From Bacillus sp. Y1 (GTDB taxonomy: Bacteria > Bacillota > Bacilli > Bacillales > Cytobacillaceae), in the NCBI RefSeq assembly GCF_003586445.1, contig NZ_CP030028.1:1750501-1814500 (forward strand): a stretch of 64,000 bases of DNA, written 5' to 3'. Each line of letters starts with the position of its first letter. The stretch's first letter is position 1. Below the pieces are notes generated by a model. That model was not told where the DNA came from. It saw only the letters and a program-made list of their open reading frames with translations, and did not search any database. The position numbers and the translations under genes were made by a program. Positions 34,900 to 44,309 of this stretch are shown one piece after another.

Positions 34900-34930
34900 C
34901 GCACAGTGTGTTTCCACTCGTGCGTTTTTT
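34900..34930 (+). terminator. Terminator before the Wadjet operon
   Basis: CGCAC (34900-34904) pairs with GTGCG (34920-34924) around a 15-nt loop that can pair further, followed by six T residues. Confidence 0.7.
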
Positions 34931-35073
34931 ATTTTGTTAAAAAAATGAATTCTAGAAAGGTTCCCTATTTTTACCCAAACAATTCACTTACAAACAACAG
35001 ACCATCTAGTTTATAATAAAAGGATGTCCAAATAGGATAGAAGTAGGAGTTTGACACGAAGTAGAGTAAGTAG

Positions 35074-36147
35074 GTGAATACTATAGATATCATTGAAACA
35101 CGGGTGAGAGGTTTTATTGGAGATATTCAACACCCTAAACAAAAAAAGAAGATTAATATTAATGATTTAGAGCTTCAGCTGCGTAAGCTGATGGATGATT
35201 ATTTTGATATGGACGGATATTCGTTGTTCTATCGTTCCATTGAACTTTTGCTAGCAGAAGGACAACTGATTCCCATACAAAATAATCAATACAATGGAAG
35301 AACACCAGCGCTACCCTTATATTACTGGGTAAATATAAAAATTCAGTCTACCAAGTGGGATCGTCTTGAGATGATGAAGTTAAGTGATCAGTTTGATTTT
35401 TCTTATTATGAACGTCATCCTGAATGGCAAACGGTAGAGGAATGGAATCGAATCCAGAATGTTTATACTTTTCTCCAAAGCAATCAGGAACGGGAAATCG
35501 TTTCATTCGAAGAAAGAAGCTTGGAACTGTTTGGTCATGAAAAATTTTTACTAGATGGTGACAGTTTCCCCGAAGGCAAAGGCTTTTTAGCTAGAATTGG
35601 AGTATTGGAAGAGCAGCTGAAAATGGTGAGCTATGGGGAGCCTTTTGTATTTTGGATGAAACAAGGAAAAGAAATAAAAGATATTCAGAGGGTACTCATT
35701 GTTGAAAATCTATCTTTCTTTCATACTTCCATTAAATTATTGGAAGCCAATGTACTGGATTATGAACCTGAACTAATTATTTATGGGGAAGGGACAAAAA
35801 TTGAACGTAGTTTTTCCTTTTTCTTTCGAATGTTTCCGCCCAAATCCTATTTGATCTATTACGCAGGAGATCTAGATGCCTCAGGATATGGGATCTTGGT
35901 TCGGCTTATCGATAAGTATCCGGAATGCTGTATTCAGCCTGCCTTAAAGATTTATCGGAAAATGCTTGAATGTTTAGAACAAAGAAATGACCAGAAATCT
36001 GGTCAGACTCAAAACCCGAAATACCGTGATTCCTTTTTCCAATGGTTCACCGAAGAAGAAAAAGCAGTATTACTAGAATTATGGCGGGAAAATAAGCGGA
36101 TTCCACAAGAAGTGTTAACAATCGAAACATGGAGGAGATGGATGTGA
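35074..36147 (+). CDS. jetD: Wadjet JetD, TOPRIM-domain nuclease subunit
   Basis: This 357-residue protein has a C-terminal topoisomerase VI-like TOPRIM fold. The acidic catalytic set is visible: Glu211 in VLIVENLSFF and Asp266-x-Asp268 in LIYYAGDLDASGYG. The N-terminal half is helical and may bind DNA. In Wadjet systems JetD cuts circular plasmid DNA that the JetABC SMC motor has extruded. The start is GTG 35074, with only a weak ribosome site. It is the first gene of four overlapping ones. A TATAAT at 35022-35027 may be the promoter -10, but no good -35 is seen. Confidence 0.88.
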   Translation: MNTIDIIETRVRGFIGDIQHPKQKKKININDLELQLRKLMDDYFDMDGYSLFYRSIELLLAEGQLIPIQNNQYNGRTPALPLYYWVNIKIQSTKWDRLEMMKLSDQFDFSYYERHPEWQTVEEWNRIQNVYTFLQSNQEREIVSFEERSLELFGHEKFLLDGDSFPEGKGFLARIGVLEEQLKMVSYGEPFVFWMKQGKEIKDIQRVLIVENLSFFHTSIKLLEANVLDYEPELIIYGEGTKIERSFSFFFRMFPPKSYLIYYAGDLDASGYGILVRLIDKYPECCIQPALKIYRKMLECLEQRNDQKSGQTQNPKYRDSFFQWFTEEEKAVLLELWRENKRIPQEVLTIETWRRWM

Positions 36148-37652
36148 ACGAATCATGGGAAGGCTTCGCCCAACGAATGCAACGATTAAATCCCCTGTTT
36201 GAGCTTGGGAGGGGAATGGAAGTGGGGGATTTGAAGCCTCACATCCAAACCATTCTCATGCAAGTGCTCCTCACCATCTTTTATCGAGAACTAAATGATG
36301 ATGATTCAAGAAGCAAATCAGATATTAAGTATATGGTAGAAGATTCTATTAAACAGATGAGACTTTTAGCAGACGATAAACAAATTGAACGAATCACGAG
36401 TGGGCTTTTATATCAAGGGAAAGAAGAGTATAGTAGACCGTTTGAAGCCTTATATTACGATGAAATAAGACAATCCTGGGAAACGCAAACTTTCCGATAT
36501 GTCACGATGGATGAATTATATACGAATCTCGAGATAGGCGGCTCGATAGTTTATAAACTAACAGATGTCGCTCAAGAAATGATTTTTATGAGCAGAGAAA
36601 TGGCTGAGGAATTCTCCATAACGATTGAACAACTCTATAGTATGCAGTTGATTAAAAACGGTAATTTTAGAAAAGCTACTCGAAACCTCGATCACCTCAT
36701 TTCACGAGTAAACCGCTTAATGGCAAATGAATTCACCTTCCAAAAGGAAATGATCAACAATCCCAAAATTTTATTGGTTGAAGAGGAAAGGCAAAGAGCA
36801 GACAATCGTGTGGAAATAGAAAAGCAATTTGAAGAGGAAAAAAATCACTTCCGTACGATTACTAGTATGATAGAAAAAACGAAACGTAGAAATGAAGCAG
36901 ATGATTATATTCAAAGGGAATTGATTCTTCTCCAAGAGAAAATAGGTCATACAAGGCAATTGCATGATCGTTTTGCGAAGCTCGTTATTCAAAATATATC
37001 GTATGAACTGAAGTTAAAAGCAGAAAATCCTTCATTGTTCTGGGAAAAGAGCATGGTATCCTTTCGAGAGCATGTGTATGAAAATTGGTTATTTAAAGAA
37101 GGCGTTCAGGATTTTAGGGCCATAGAAAACGTCCTTTCTCCCATATTTTCACCGAGGAATGAGTTTATTTTGCCTCTTGATTGGATTTGGGGAGAACAAG
37201 AATTCGATGAGCAACAACAAACAGATGTTGAAGTGATAGAAGAAGCAGAAGAAAACGTAACCCGTCCACGAGTAACGAACTGGGATTCTGTTATTAAGGC
37301 GTGGAGTTATGTTTTTCAATTTTTACAAACGAACAGAGAGTTTTCATTATCCGATCTCGCAACCATGCCTTTGGAAGTGCAAGATTTGTGGTTCGAAGAA
37401 TCTGAAACGATTGATTTATGGATGATGTTTGATAAAAAGCCGTTAAAGGTTCAAGTGCTGCACCGGAAGGAAGAAACACTGAGCGATGAGAGAGAAATTC
37501 TTCTGCATAAATTGATGAAAGAATATCCACAATTTCAAGTGTTTGAAGGGTTGAAGATCTTTACCATGTTTGATCCTCGAGCGGAGCCTTTTGTATGGTA
37601 TCAAACAAAAATCACCCCTTTTAAAATATGTATAGAGGAGGAGAAGCGATGA
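36144..37652 (+). CDS. jetA: Wadjet JetA, MukF-like kleisin subunit
   Basis: A protein of about 502 residues. The likely start is GTG 36144, which overlaps the jetD stop as GTGA and has GGAGGAG 7 bases upstream; ATG 36129 and 36138 are in frame but lie on or before that site. It is largely helical with coiled-coil stretches in the middle (IEKQFEEEKNHFRTITSMIE, IEKTKRRNEADDYIQRELIL). Size and operon position match the JetA subunit of type II-like Wadjet systems, the kleisin that bridges the SMC heads. No enzymatic motif is expected or seen. Confidence 0.85.
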   Translation: MNESWEGFAQRMQRLNPLFELGRGMEVGDLKPHIQTILMQVLLTIFYRELNDDDSRSKSDIKYMVEDSIKQMRLLADDKQIERITSGLLYQGKEEYSRPFEALYYDEIRQSWETQTFRYVTMDELYTNLEIGGSIVYKLTDVAQEMIFMSREMAEEFSITIEQLYSMQLIKNGNFRKATRNLDHLISRVNRLMANEFTFQKEMINNPKILLVEEERQRADNRVEIEKQFEEEKNHFRTITSMIEKTKRRNEADDYIQRELILLQEKIGHTRQLHDRFAKLVIQNISYELKLKAENPSLFWEKSMVSFREHVYENWLFKEGVQDFRAIENVLSPIFSPRNEFILPLDWIWGEQEFDEQQQTDVEVIEEAEENVTRPRVTNWDSVIKAWSYVFQFLQTNREFSLSDLATMPLEVQDLWFEESETIDLWMMFDKKPLKVQVLHRKEETLSDEREILLHKLMKEYPQFQVFEGLKIFTMFDPRAEPFVWYQTKITPFKICIEEEKR

Positions 37653-38395
37653 ATGCTGAAACGATCAAAAAAGCGTCAGCTGTTTATTTTACTTTATTAA
37701 AAGATAAAGTCATCGACGAAAATAGTGAACACTTCCAAACTTTCTTTGATCCGGAAGTAAGACAGACAGTTTTATTATTAGCAGACGAATCAGGTACGTA
37801 TATCATTGAATCTCCCAAACGCATCCATTTAGTCGTTCAGCCAACTGGCTCGGTATTTGCTACAAATTTCACACATATGAAAGAGAAGCATCGCCAAATC
37901 GAAACAAAAAAACATTTTCACCTGATCAGCGTGATCATCATGTCTTTCTTAGCCTCCATAGACCGCAACCAAGCGGCAAAAATCCGAACCAAACGGGAAG
38001 GCATTAGCTACTATGCCTTGGAACGGTATGTTAATGACTTGATGATGAATTGGGAGAAGATTCTTAAAGCGAAACCTAATTTCGGAGAAGAAGAACGACT
38101 GGATATGAAGGAAATGGTGATCACCTGGAAATACATGGAGGTCGACACCGAGGATTATGGGATGAAAAAAGGCAATAGAAGAACGAGAATCGGATTAATT
38201 GCCAGCGCTATGCGGTTATTAGAGACGGAAGGGCTAATCGTTATTCTTGATCGGGATGATATTCCAAAGGTAATTCCAAAACAAGAGCTTTTTGAGAGAA
38301 TTGAATACTTGTATCATGATTATGACCGATACGAAATATTAAAGAAATTAATGACAACAGAGGAGAATGAGCATGCCGAAAATCCATCGAATTAG
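37649..38395 (+). CDS. jetB: Wadjet JetB, MukE-like subunit
   Basis: A 248-residue protein starting at ATG 37649, which overlaps the jetA stop as ATGA and has AGAGGAGGAG ahead. It has winged-helix-like segments (MRLLETEGLIVILDRDDIPK) and no catalytic motif, in line with a KITE/MukE-type subunit (DUF6063-like). It would bind JetA and support the SMC complex. Its end overlaps jetC by 23 bp, so the three structural subunits are translationally coupled. Confidence 0.83.
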   Translation: MNAETIKKASAVYFTLLKDKVIDENSEHFQTFFDPEVRQTVLLLADESGTYIIESPKRIHLVVQPTGSVFATNFTHMKEKHRQIETKKHFHLISVIIMSFLASIDRNQAAKIRTKREGISYYALERYVNDLMMNWEKILKAKPNFGEEERLDMKEMVITWKYMEVDTEDYGMKKGNRRTRIGLIASAMRLLETEGLIVILDRDDIPKVIPKQELFERIEYLYHDYDRYEILKKLMTTEENEHAENPSN

Positions 38396-41300
38396 AATTG
38401 TTGGCCTGAAGTATGATGGCATGCAAAAGCAATATAAAGATACGACCTTTAACTTCCATAATGAAGAAACGTCAACTAATGGTCTCATCGCTATGATGAA
38501 TGGGGGCGGAAAAGGTGTGTTCCTGCAAACGGTCTTCCAAATTCTCAAACCTGGAACATCTTGGGGAAAACAAAACAATCGTTATTATCAACAATTTTTC
38601 TTTAATAATAAAGAGCAGTTTATTCCTTATACCTTTCATGTTCTCATTCAATGGGAATTAGACGGTGCCGATCGCAGACATCTAATTACGGGAGGAATGT
38701 TCTCTGCAGAACAGAGGATTTCGATGAGTGAAGAAGGTGGAAATGAAAGCAAATCATTAGAACAGGAAGCAAAGATTCTCCCTAATATTACATTTTACAC
38801 GAGAGAATTTGAACGGAAAGAAGAGGCGGCCGTTGAGCATATTCCACTGTATGAAAATGATGAGGTTGCTGACAGTGAAAGCTTGAAGGATTACTTGAAA
38901 TGGAATGGATATGACGTTTATAAAGATATGAAGAAGCACTATCGCATCCTTGATACATACGGAATTAACCGTAAAGATTGGGACATTATGAAGGATATCA
39001 ACAAGGATGAAGGTGGAGTAGGAAAATACTTTGAGGGAGCCGAAGATGATCATTCCCTTTTCCAAAAACGAATTATTCCTACCGTTAGTCAAGTTCTACA
39101 TCGAACGGAACACCAAAAAAATGATCTAGTCGAGATTTTTAAGAGTCAGGCTAGTATTGCAAAGGATCTGCCTGTTCTTTTAAAAAGAGAGCAAGCCCAT
39201 AAAGAATTTTTAGAAGATATTGTTCCCTTTGAAGAGCATTTAGCTAAAGGGGTCGAACATAAAGAAATTGTTCAGGAAAGTATAAAGGTAGGAAGACAAC
39301 TGCTTGGTGCGTTAGAACATTTGAAGCAATCAGAAACGGAAATGTTGCTTACTTTAGAAAGAGACATAGAGACATTAACACTCAAGCAAGAAGACCTACG
39401 CTATCAAAAAGATAATTTGGAGTATGCAAAAGCTCATCGAGAGGTAATGGAGTGGGATAAGAAATTAGTAGAAGAAAGAAAAAAGCACACTTCCACTCAA
39501 GAAATAGTGAAAGAGAAACAGGAACGAAAAGAACAACTCGTCTTTCAGTTATTATTGAAAGAGTGGAGTGAAAACGAACAAACGATTCGCTCTCTGTCAC
39601 AGCAAATTGCCATATTAGAACAAAATAGTGGCTTAGAGCAAGTGAATCAAAGAATGGATGAAATCAAAAAAGAAGTAGCAGAACAATGGGAGCATTCCTA
39701 TCTAACCATACAAGAAGGTGTTAGGCAGTACTTGGGCTATCAGAAGTTCTTAAAGAAAAAAGAAACGGAGCTCACGCAACAGGATAAGCAGAAGACAAAA
39801 GAAATAGCTCAAATTAGTACGGAAATGGATTTTTTATATACGCAAATACATTCCTTTGAATCAAAAGATGCAGCACTCATCAAAGAATTTGGTGACCGAT
39901 TAACCTATGACTTGAAGGGCTTGATCGAATCTTTCTCTAAACAAATTGAGGACAAAAAGGCTACCTTAGAAGAGATACAAGCAAAAGATAAAGAATCTAG
40001 TGAAAAGCAAAATTCACTAGCCTCTTCCCATGGTACACTCGTCCAATCCATTCAGTTTTCAGAAGAAAAGTGTGCGGAATTAAAGATAGCAAATGACGAA
40101 CAAAAGCAAAGAGAATCAAAATTATTGGATAAACTTCATGGTTTATTGGATGATGTCACTGCACCGTTTACTCACTCGCTTTTATCAAAGTATGCGTTGC
40201 AGATAGAAGAACTTCTGGCAGGTAACAAACAACAAGGGGAACAAATTAAAAAAGAACTTTGGGAAACGCAGCTCGATCATTCTTTAAATGATGAGGGTTT
40301 CTGGATTGCAAATAAAGATGTGAAAGAATTAAAAGAATGGATCGACGAGAAGACAGGTATTGATGTGTTTTATGGTACTCAGTTTCTTCAATCATTACGT
40401 GCAGAAGATATGGCGAACTATTGCTTAACGTATCCGCTCCTTCCATACGGTTTAGTTGTAAGTCAGCATCAGTGGCAAAAAATTAATCAGCAGGTTCTAT
40501 CAGGAAGAATGTTTAAAAGTCCGGTTCCGATTTTTATGCGTGAGGAAATGAACAGCGACAATCACCAACCATCCTTTGTCATCATTAACGGAACCGAGAA
40601 AGAGCTATTATCGGATAAAAATCAATTCACCCACTGGAAAATTAGTATTGCTAAACAAATAGAAGAAAAGAAAGATACACTTATTGAGATTGAAAAAACA
40701 GAAAACTCTTTGCGTCGTATGTTAAAAGAAATCGATCGGTTTCTATCAGGTCAGTTATCAAGTGATATTGAAAAAAACCTAAATCAGGAACAGAACGCTC
40801 TTCTTGCTAAGAAAGCAAATTTACAGGAAATCACCATACAGCAAGAAAAGGAAAAGGAATTACAGCTTCAGTTAAAAGAGCAATTGGAACATACAAAGCG
40901 AAAAATAGAAAAGCTTACAAAAGATGTGGAAACATTAGAGGTGTTTGAAAAAGAAAAAACCATTCATCAAGAAAATAAACGGGTGAGAGAAGAAAAAGAG
41001 AAACAAAAAGAAGCCTTGGTCCTTCAGCAGCAAGAATTAGGAAAAGAGCACCAACAGATTGTGGAGCTGCAAACCAAGTGGAATCATACGTATGTAGAAT
41101 GGAAGCTGACAACCGAACAGAATATAAAGGAGATTGCCTTCTTTATTGAAGGAGCGGCTTTTCCTCCTGATGAAAAAGTAGACCAAAGTGAAGAAGTTCC
41201 ACGCCTATCCACTCATTTATTAGAAGAAATAAATGGGAGAATTGAAGAGTTGAAACAGCTTCAAAAATCAAAAGAAGAACAAGCTAGAGAATTACTCGTT

Positions 41301-42836
41301 ATTCAAGCAAAAAAAGAAACCGAACAAAAGCAGCAAACAAAATTAGAGAAAAAACTCAAAGCAGCAAATGAGGAGTGGGAAAAAGCCTCTGAACCTGATG
41401 AACCGATAAGCATATTAGAAAATATGCTGCAAACGGCACAGAAGGAAGCGAAGGCTGCGGAAAAGGAAGAACGTGAACAAGGAACGGCTGTAACGGTAGC
41501 AGAAACGTCCTTGCAGTATGCGACCGAACAACGCGAAAAGACAGGCAAAAAGATAGCAAAGCATGAAAAACAGCCTACAGAATGGGCAGACCTTGACTTA
41601 GATGTGAAGGAAGTAGAAATAAAAGACCAAACGAAGATAACGAAGGATGCAGTAAAGAAGACGGAAAAACGTCAGAAAGAAACAGAAACAAATATTGCAA
41701 GTTATGAAGGTGACTTGTTAACTCTATCAGTGATCTTAAAGGAAGAGGCAGCAGCATTTACCGATAATGAGCTAGAAAAAATAAAAACTCAAGGGAAAGC
41801 GTGCATCTTATCCTGGTGTGAAGAACATCAAGAGATTTTAGAAGAAGGACAAGAAAAGCATGCAAAAATTGATCAATCCTTGCGTAACTTAAAGCTTGCA
41901 ATTGAAGGGAAAGATTGGGAGGTTCGTTTTAAGAATGAAGTGTTAACTACATTAGACCATATGGATACAAGGCATTACTCGCATATTCAAAGCATTGTGA
42001 AAAATATGAAGCGATTCTCACAAAGTGGCTTAGAACAATTAGAACGTGACAAAGAGAGGGCAGAAAAGGCTCAAAACTTCTGGGCTAGTCGAGCTAGTAT
42101 GAAAGTAATGAGTATTTCAGAAGCCATTCGTTCCATGATTGCGAAAATGAAGCTGAAAAATGAACGAGGATCTTTCCCTCTCGTCCAATTAAAAGAAGAC
42201 ATCCTGCCTAAAAAGGCGGAAGATATCGAACCGCTCCTGAAGCAGCATTTTGTATCGGCCATAAATAAAATTACGAAGCAATTTGATATGATTGATGATC
42301 ATAATCGATTATTAGATCAGGAAATTAAACAGCTTATTAGTGACGAGCAAATTTTGTTTGTATCACTAAGAAATCGATATCCTGAGCTACTTGTCTACAA
42401 TATGAGAACGGATAATGCCTTTATGTATGGGAAACCGCAAAAAGAGCATTACTCCACTTGGCAGACCATTAATCAAGGTTCTAAGACAAAATCGGATGGC
42501 AGTGGTGGACAAAAGTTATCAGCCCGTATGGTTATGATGATGATGTTATTATCAGTTAAAAGCGAAACCGATCAAAGCTGGGTTCCTTTAGTCTGTGATA
42601 ATCCGTTCGGACAAGCTGCATCCACACATGTACTTGACCCGATCTTTGCAGTTGCCGATAAGTTAAAATTCCAATTCATCGTCGTCACACCGCCCGAACT
42701 GGTGAAAACAGAAATCAGCCAACGATTTGATTCCTACTATAAATTGGACTTCATTCGTGAAAAAGGTAAAGAGATTGTTTCCGACACCATCGTTCCAGCA
42801 TTTCGGATATTTCAAGGAGAAGAAGTTGTTCAATAG
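38373..42836 (+). CDS. jetC: Wadjet JetC, MukB-like SMC ATPase
   Basis: A protein of about 1487 residues. The N-terminal ATPase lobe has Walker A NGGGKG (43-48), very long coiled coils with a central hinge follow, and the C-terminal lobe has signature SGGQKLSARM (from 1377) and Walker B WVPLVCDNPFG. The residue after the Walker B aspartate (1409) is Asn, not the usual Glu, so the hydrolytic glutamate must lie elsewhere or be altered. I chose ATG 38373 because AGGAG is 7 bases ahead; ATG 38367 is too close. JetC drives loop extrusion on plasmid DNA. It is the last gene of the operon. Confidence 0.9.
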   Translation: MPKIHRIRIVGLKYDGMQKQYKDTTFNFHNEETSTNGLIAMMNGGGKGVFLQTVFQILKPGTSWGKQNNRYYQQFFFNNKEQFIPYTFHVLIQWELDGADRRHLITGGMFSAEQRISMSEEGGNESKSLEQEAKILPNITFYTREFERKEEAAVEHIPLYENDEVADSESLKDYLKWNGYDVYKDMKKHYRILDTYGINRKDWDIMKDINKDEGGVGKYFEGAEDDHSLFQKRIIPTVSQVLHRTEHQKNDLVEIFKSQASIAKDLPVLLKREQAHKEFLEDIVPFEEHLAKGVEHKEIVQESIKVGRQLLGALEHLKQSETEMLLTLERDIETLTLKQEDLRYQKDNLEYAKAHREVMEWDKKLVEERKKHTSTQEIVKEKQERKEQLVFQLLLKEWSENEQTIRSLSQQIAILEQNSGLEQVNQRMDEIKKEVAEQWEHSYLTIQEGVRQYLGYQKFLKKKETELTQQDKQKTKEIAQISTEMDFLYTQIHSFESKDAALIKEFGDRLTYDLKGLIESFSKQIEDKKATLEEIQAKDKESSEKQNSLASSHGTLVQSIQFSEEKCAELKIANDEQKQRESKLLDKLHGLLDDVTAPFTHSLLSKYALQIEELLAGNKQQGEQIKKELWETQLDHSLNDEGFWIANKDVKELKEWIDEKTGIDVFYGTQFLQSLRAEDMANYCLTYPLLPYGLVVSQHQWQKINQQVLSGRMFKSPVPIFMREEMNSDNHQPSFVIINGTEKELLSDKNQFTHWKISIAKQIEEKKDTLIEIEKTENSLRRMLKEIDRFLSGQLSSDIEKNLNQEQNALLAKKANLQEITIQQEKEKELQLQLKEQLEHTKRKIEKLTKDVETLEVFEKEKTIHQENKRVREEKEKQKEALVLQQQELGKEHQQIVELQTKWNHTYVEWKLTTEQNIKEIAFFIEGAAFPPDEKVDQSEEVPRLSTHLLEEINGRIEELKQLQKSKEEQARELLVIQAKKETEQKQQTKLEKKLKAANEEWEKASEPDEPISILENMLQTAQKEAKAAEKEEREQGTAVTVAETSLQYATEQREKTGKKIAKHEKQPTEWADLDLDVKEVEIKDQTKITKDAVKKTEKRQKETETNIASYEGDLLTLSVILKEEAAAFTDNELEKIKTQGKACILSWCEEHQEILEEGQEKHAKIDQSLRNLKLAIEGKDWEVRFKNEVLTTLDHMDTRHYSHIQSIVKNMKRFSQSGLEQLERDKERAEKAQNFWASRASMKVMSISEAIRSMIAKMKLKNERGSFPLVQLKEDILPKKAEDIEPLLKQHFVSAINKITKQFDMIDDHNRLLDQEIKQLISDEQILFVSLRNRYPELLVYNMRTDNAFMYGKPQKEHYSTWQTINQGSKTKSDGSGGQKLSARMVMMMMLLSVKSETDQSWVPLVCDNPFGQAASTHVLDPIFAVADKLKFQFIVVTPPELVKTEISQRFDSYYKLDFIREKGKEIVSDTIVPAFRIFQGEEVVQ

Positions 42837-42906
42837 GTTTTAAAGGATTATTTAGTTTTTGACATAATTCATTGATCTTTGATTTAATGATTAAATATTA
42901 TACTAG

Positions 42907-42997
42907 TTGATTGGAGCGGAAGGTGCTTGACTCCTGGGGGATTAGCTTTACAGGCGAAAGCCCCCCCGGAAAGCAAGCGCCTGGAGCGGAAATTAAC
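42907..42997. repeat. Bacillaceae intergenic hairpin repeat, short form
   Basis: The stretch starts TTGATTGGAGCGGAAGG and ends GCGCCTGGAGCGGAAATTAA, the conserved ends of an intergenic repeat often seen in Bacillus genomes. AGGTGCTTG and CAAGCGCCT pair as the outer stem and CCTGGGGG with CCCCCCCGG inside. The central part is shorter than in the full-length form I know. It lies in the 359-bp gap between jetC and the pectin locus. Confidence 0.65.
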
Positions 42998-43008
42998 CTT
43001 TTTTTAAC

Positions 43009-43038
43009 CCACCTTATATACGAAGGTGGTTTTTTTTG
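43009..43038 (+). terminator. Terminator after jetC and the intergenic repeat
   Basis: CCACCTT (43009-43015) pairs with AAGGTGG (43023-43029) around 7 nt, followed by nine T residues. It lies 170 bp after jetC, so it probably ends the Wadjet transcript. Confidence 0.85.
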
Positions 43039-43195
43039 TATTTATAACATTTGAAAACACTGTTTTTTGTTATAAAAAAACTGAATTTTAAATTTTATCC
43101 ACTAAATCGTACCCATATAATAGAGTTGAATCTTTATACCATGTATTCTTATAGACATTTCCCTTAAACAACAATATATAAAGGAGGTAATCAAC

Positions 43196-44281
43196 ATGCA
43201 AAGACATGAAATTGAACAGAAAATAGAGCTGCTAATTGATAACCTGATTAACCTAAATGATCCAGACGGGAAATATGCGATTCCACTTGCAGATGGAAGA
43301 AAAATCGACAACAAAAGTTTTAATTATTGGGAATGGACAGCAGGGGTTGGCTTATATGGCATGATGAAATATTATAAGTTAACGAAAAAAGAAGAGATTT
43401 TATCAATGATCATCAAATGGTTTGACGATCAGTTCAAAGAGCCTCCAGTGGAGAAAAATGTTAACACGATGGTACAAATGTTAACGCTTGCATATTTATA
43501 TGAAGAAACAGGTAATCCCACATACCTTCCTTATTTAGAAACATGGGGGGACTGGTTATATCATGATATGCCAAGAACAAAGGGTGGGGGAATTCAGCAC
43601 GTAGTTTTCGGTTCCGAGAACTATCAGCAACTATGGGATGACACACTAATGATGAGTGTTTTGCCACTAACGAAGATCGGCTTATTGCTTAACAAGCCAG
43701 AATATGTGGAAGAGGCAAAAAAACAATTTTTAATACATATCAAATATTTGTCTGATAAAAAGACAGGTTTATGGTTCCATGGCTGGACGTTTGAAGGGAA
43801 TCACAATTTTGCTGAAGCTTTATGGGGACGTGGAAATTCATGGGTGACAATTGCCATTCCGGAATTTCTAGATTTAGTTGATTTAGATGAGACAGACGCT
43901 GTTCGTCAAGTATTAACTGATACGCTGGAGCAACAATTGGATGGTCTTGAGTTATGCCAAAATGAAAATGGTTTATGGCACACCTTGTTGCTAGATCCAA
44001 GTTCCTATGTGGAAGCCTCCTGTACCGCTGGTTTTGCGTTTGGAACGCTAAGATCTGTTCGTAAACGCTATGTTCCGAAAAGGTATTTGAATATGGGATT
44101 AAAGGCTATTTCAGCCGTCATTGAAAATATAAATGAAAATGGAGAATTAGAAAACGTTTCAGCTGGAACTGCAATGGGAGATACACAAGAGTTTTATAAG
44201 CAAATTCCAGTTACTTCCATGCCGTATGGACAATCAATGGCCATTCTTTCGTTAGTAGAATACTTATATCAAAGAATCTAA
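43196..44281 (+). CDS. GH105 unsaturated rhamnogalacturonyl hydrolase (YteR/YesR-like)
   Basis: A 361-residue cytoplasmic alpha/alpha-barrel enzyme of family GH105. It removes the unsaturated galacturonate left at the non-reducing end after rhamnogalacturonan lyase action. The likely catalytic Asp lies in QQLWDDTLMM, and other family marks are YWEWTAGVGLYGMMKYY, LWGRGNSWVTIAIPEFLDL and GTAMGDTQEFY. There is no signal peptide. A perfect AAGGAGG site is 8 bases before the ATG. A TATAAT at about 43115 may be the promoter -10. It is the first gene of the pectin-related locus. Confidence 0.93.
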   Translation: MQRHEIEQKIELLIDNLINLNDPDGKYAIPLADGRKIDNKSFNYWEWTAGVGLYGMMKYYKLTKKEEILSMIIKWFDDQFKEPPVEKNVNTMVQMLTLAYLYEETGNPTYLPYLETWGDWLYHDMPRTKGGGIQHVVFGSENYQQLWDDTLMMSVLPLTKIGLLLNKPEYVEEAKKQFLIHIKYLSDKKTGLWFHGWTFEGNHNFAEALWGRGNSWVTIAIPEFLDLVDLDETDAVRQVLTDTLEQQLDGLELCQNENGLWHTLLLDPSSYVEASCTAGFAFGTLRSVRKRYVPKRYLNMGLKAISAVIENINENGELENVSAGTAMGDTQEFYKQIPVTSMPYGQSMAILSLVEYLYQRI

Positions 44282-44309
44282 GAGAATAAGGGTTATTTAT
44301 TAAGGTGAG

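Noticed and set aside
43052..43065. cre-like TGAAAACACTGTTT upstream of the first GH105 gene
   Set aside because: It misses the central G and two of the conserved terminal bases, so it is too weak to claim.
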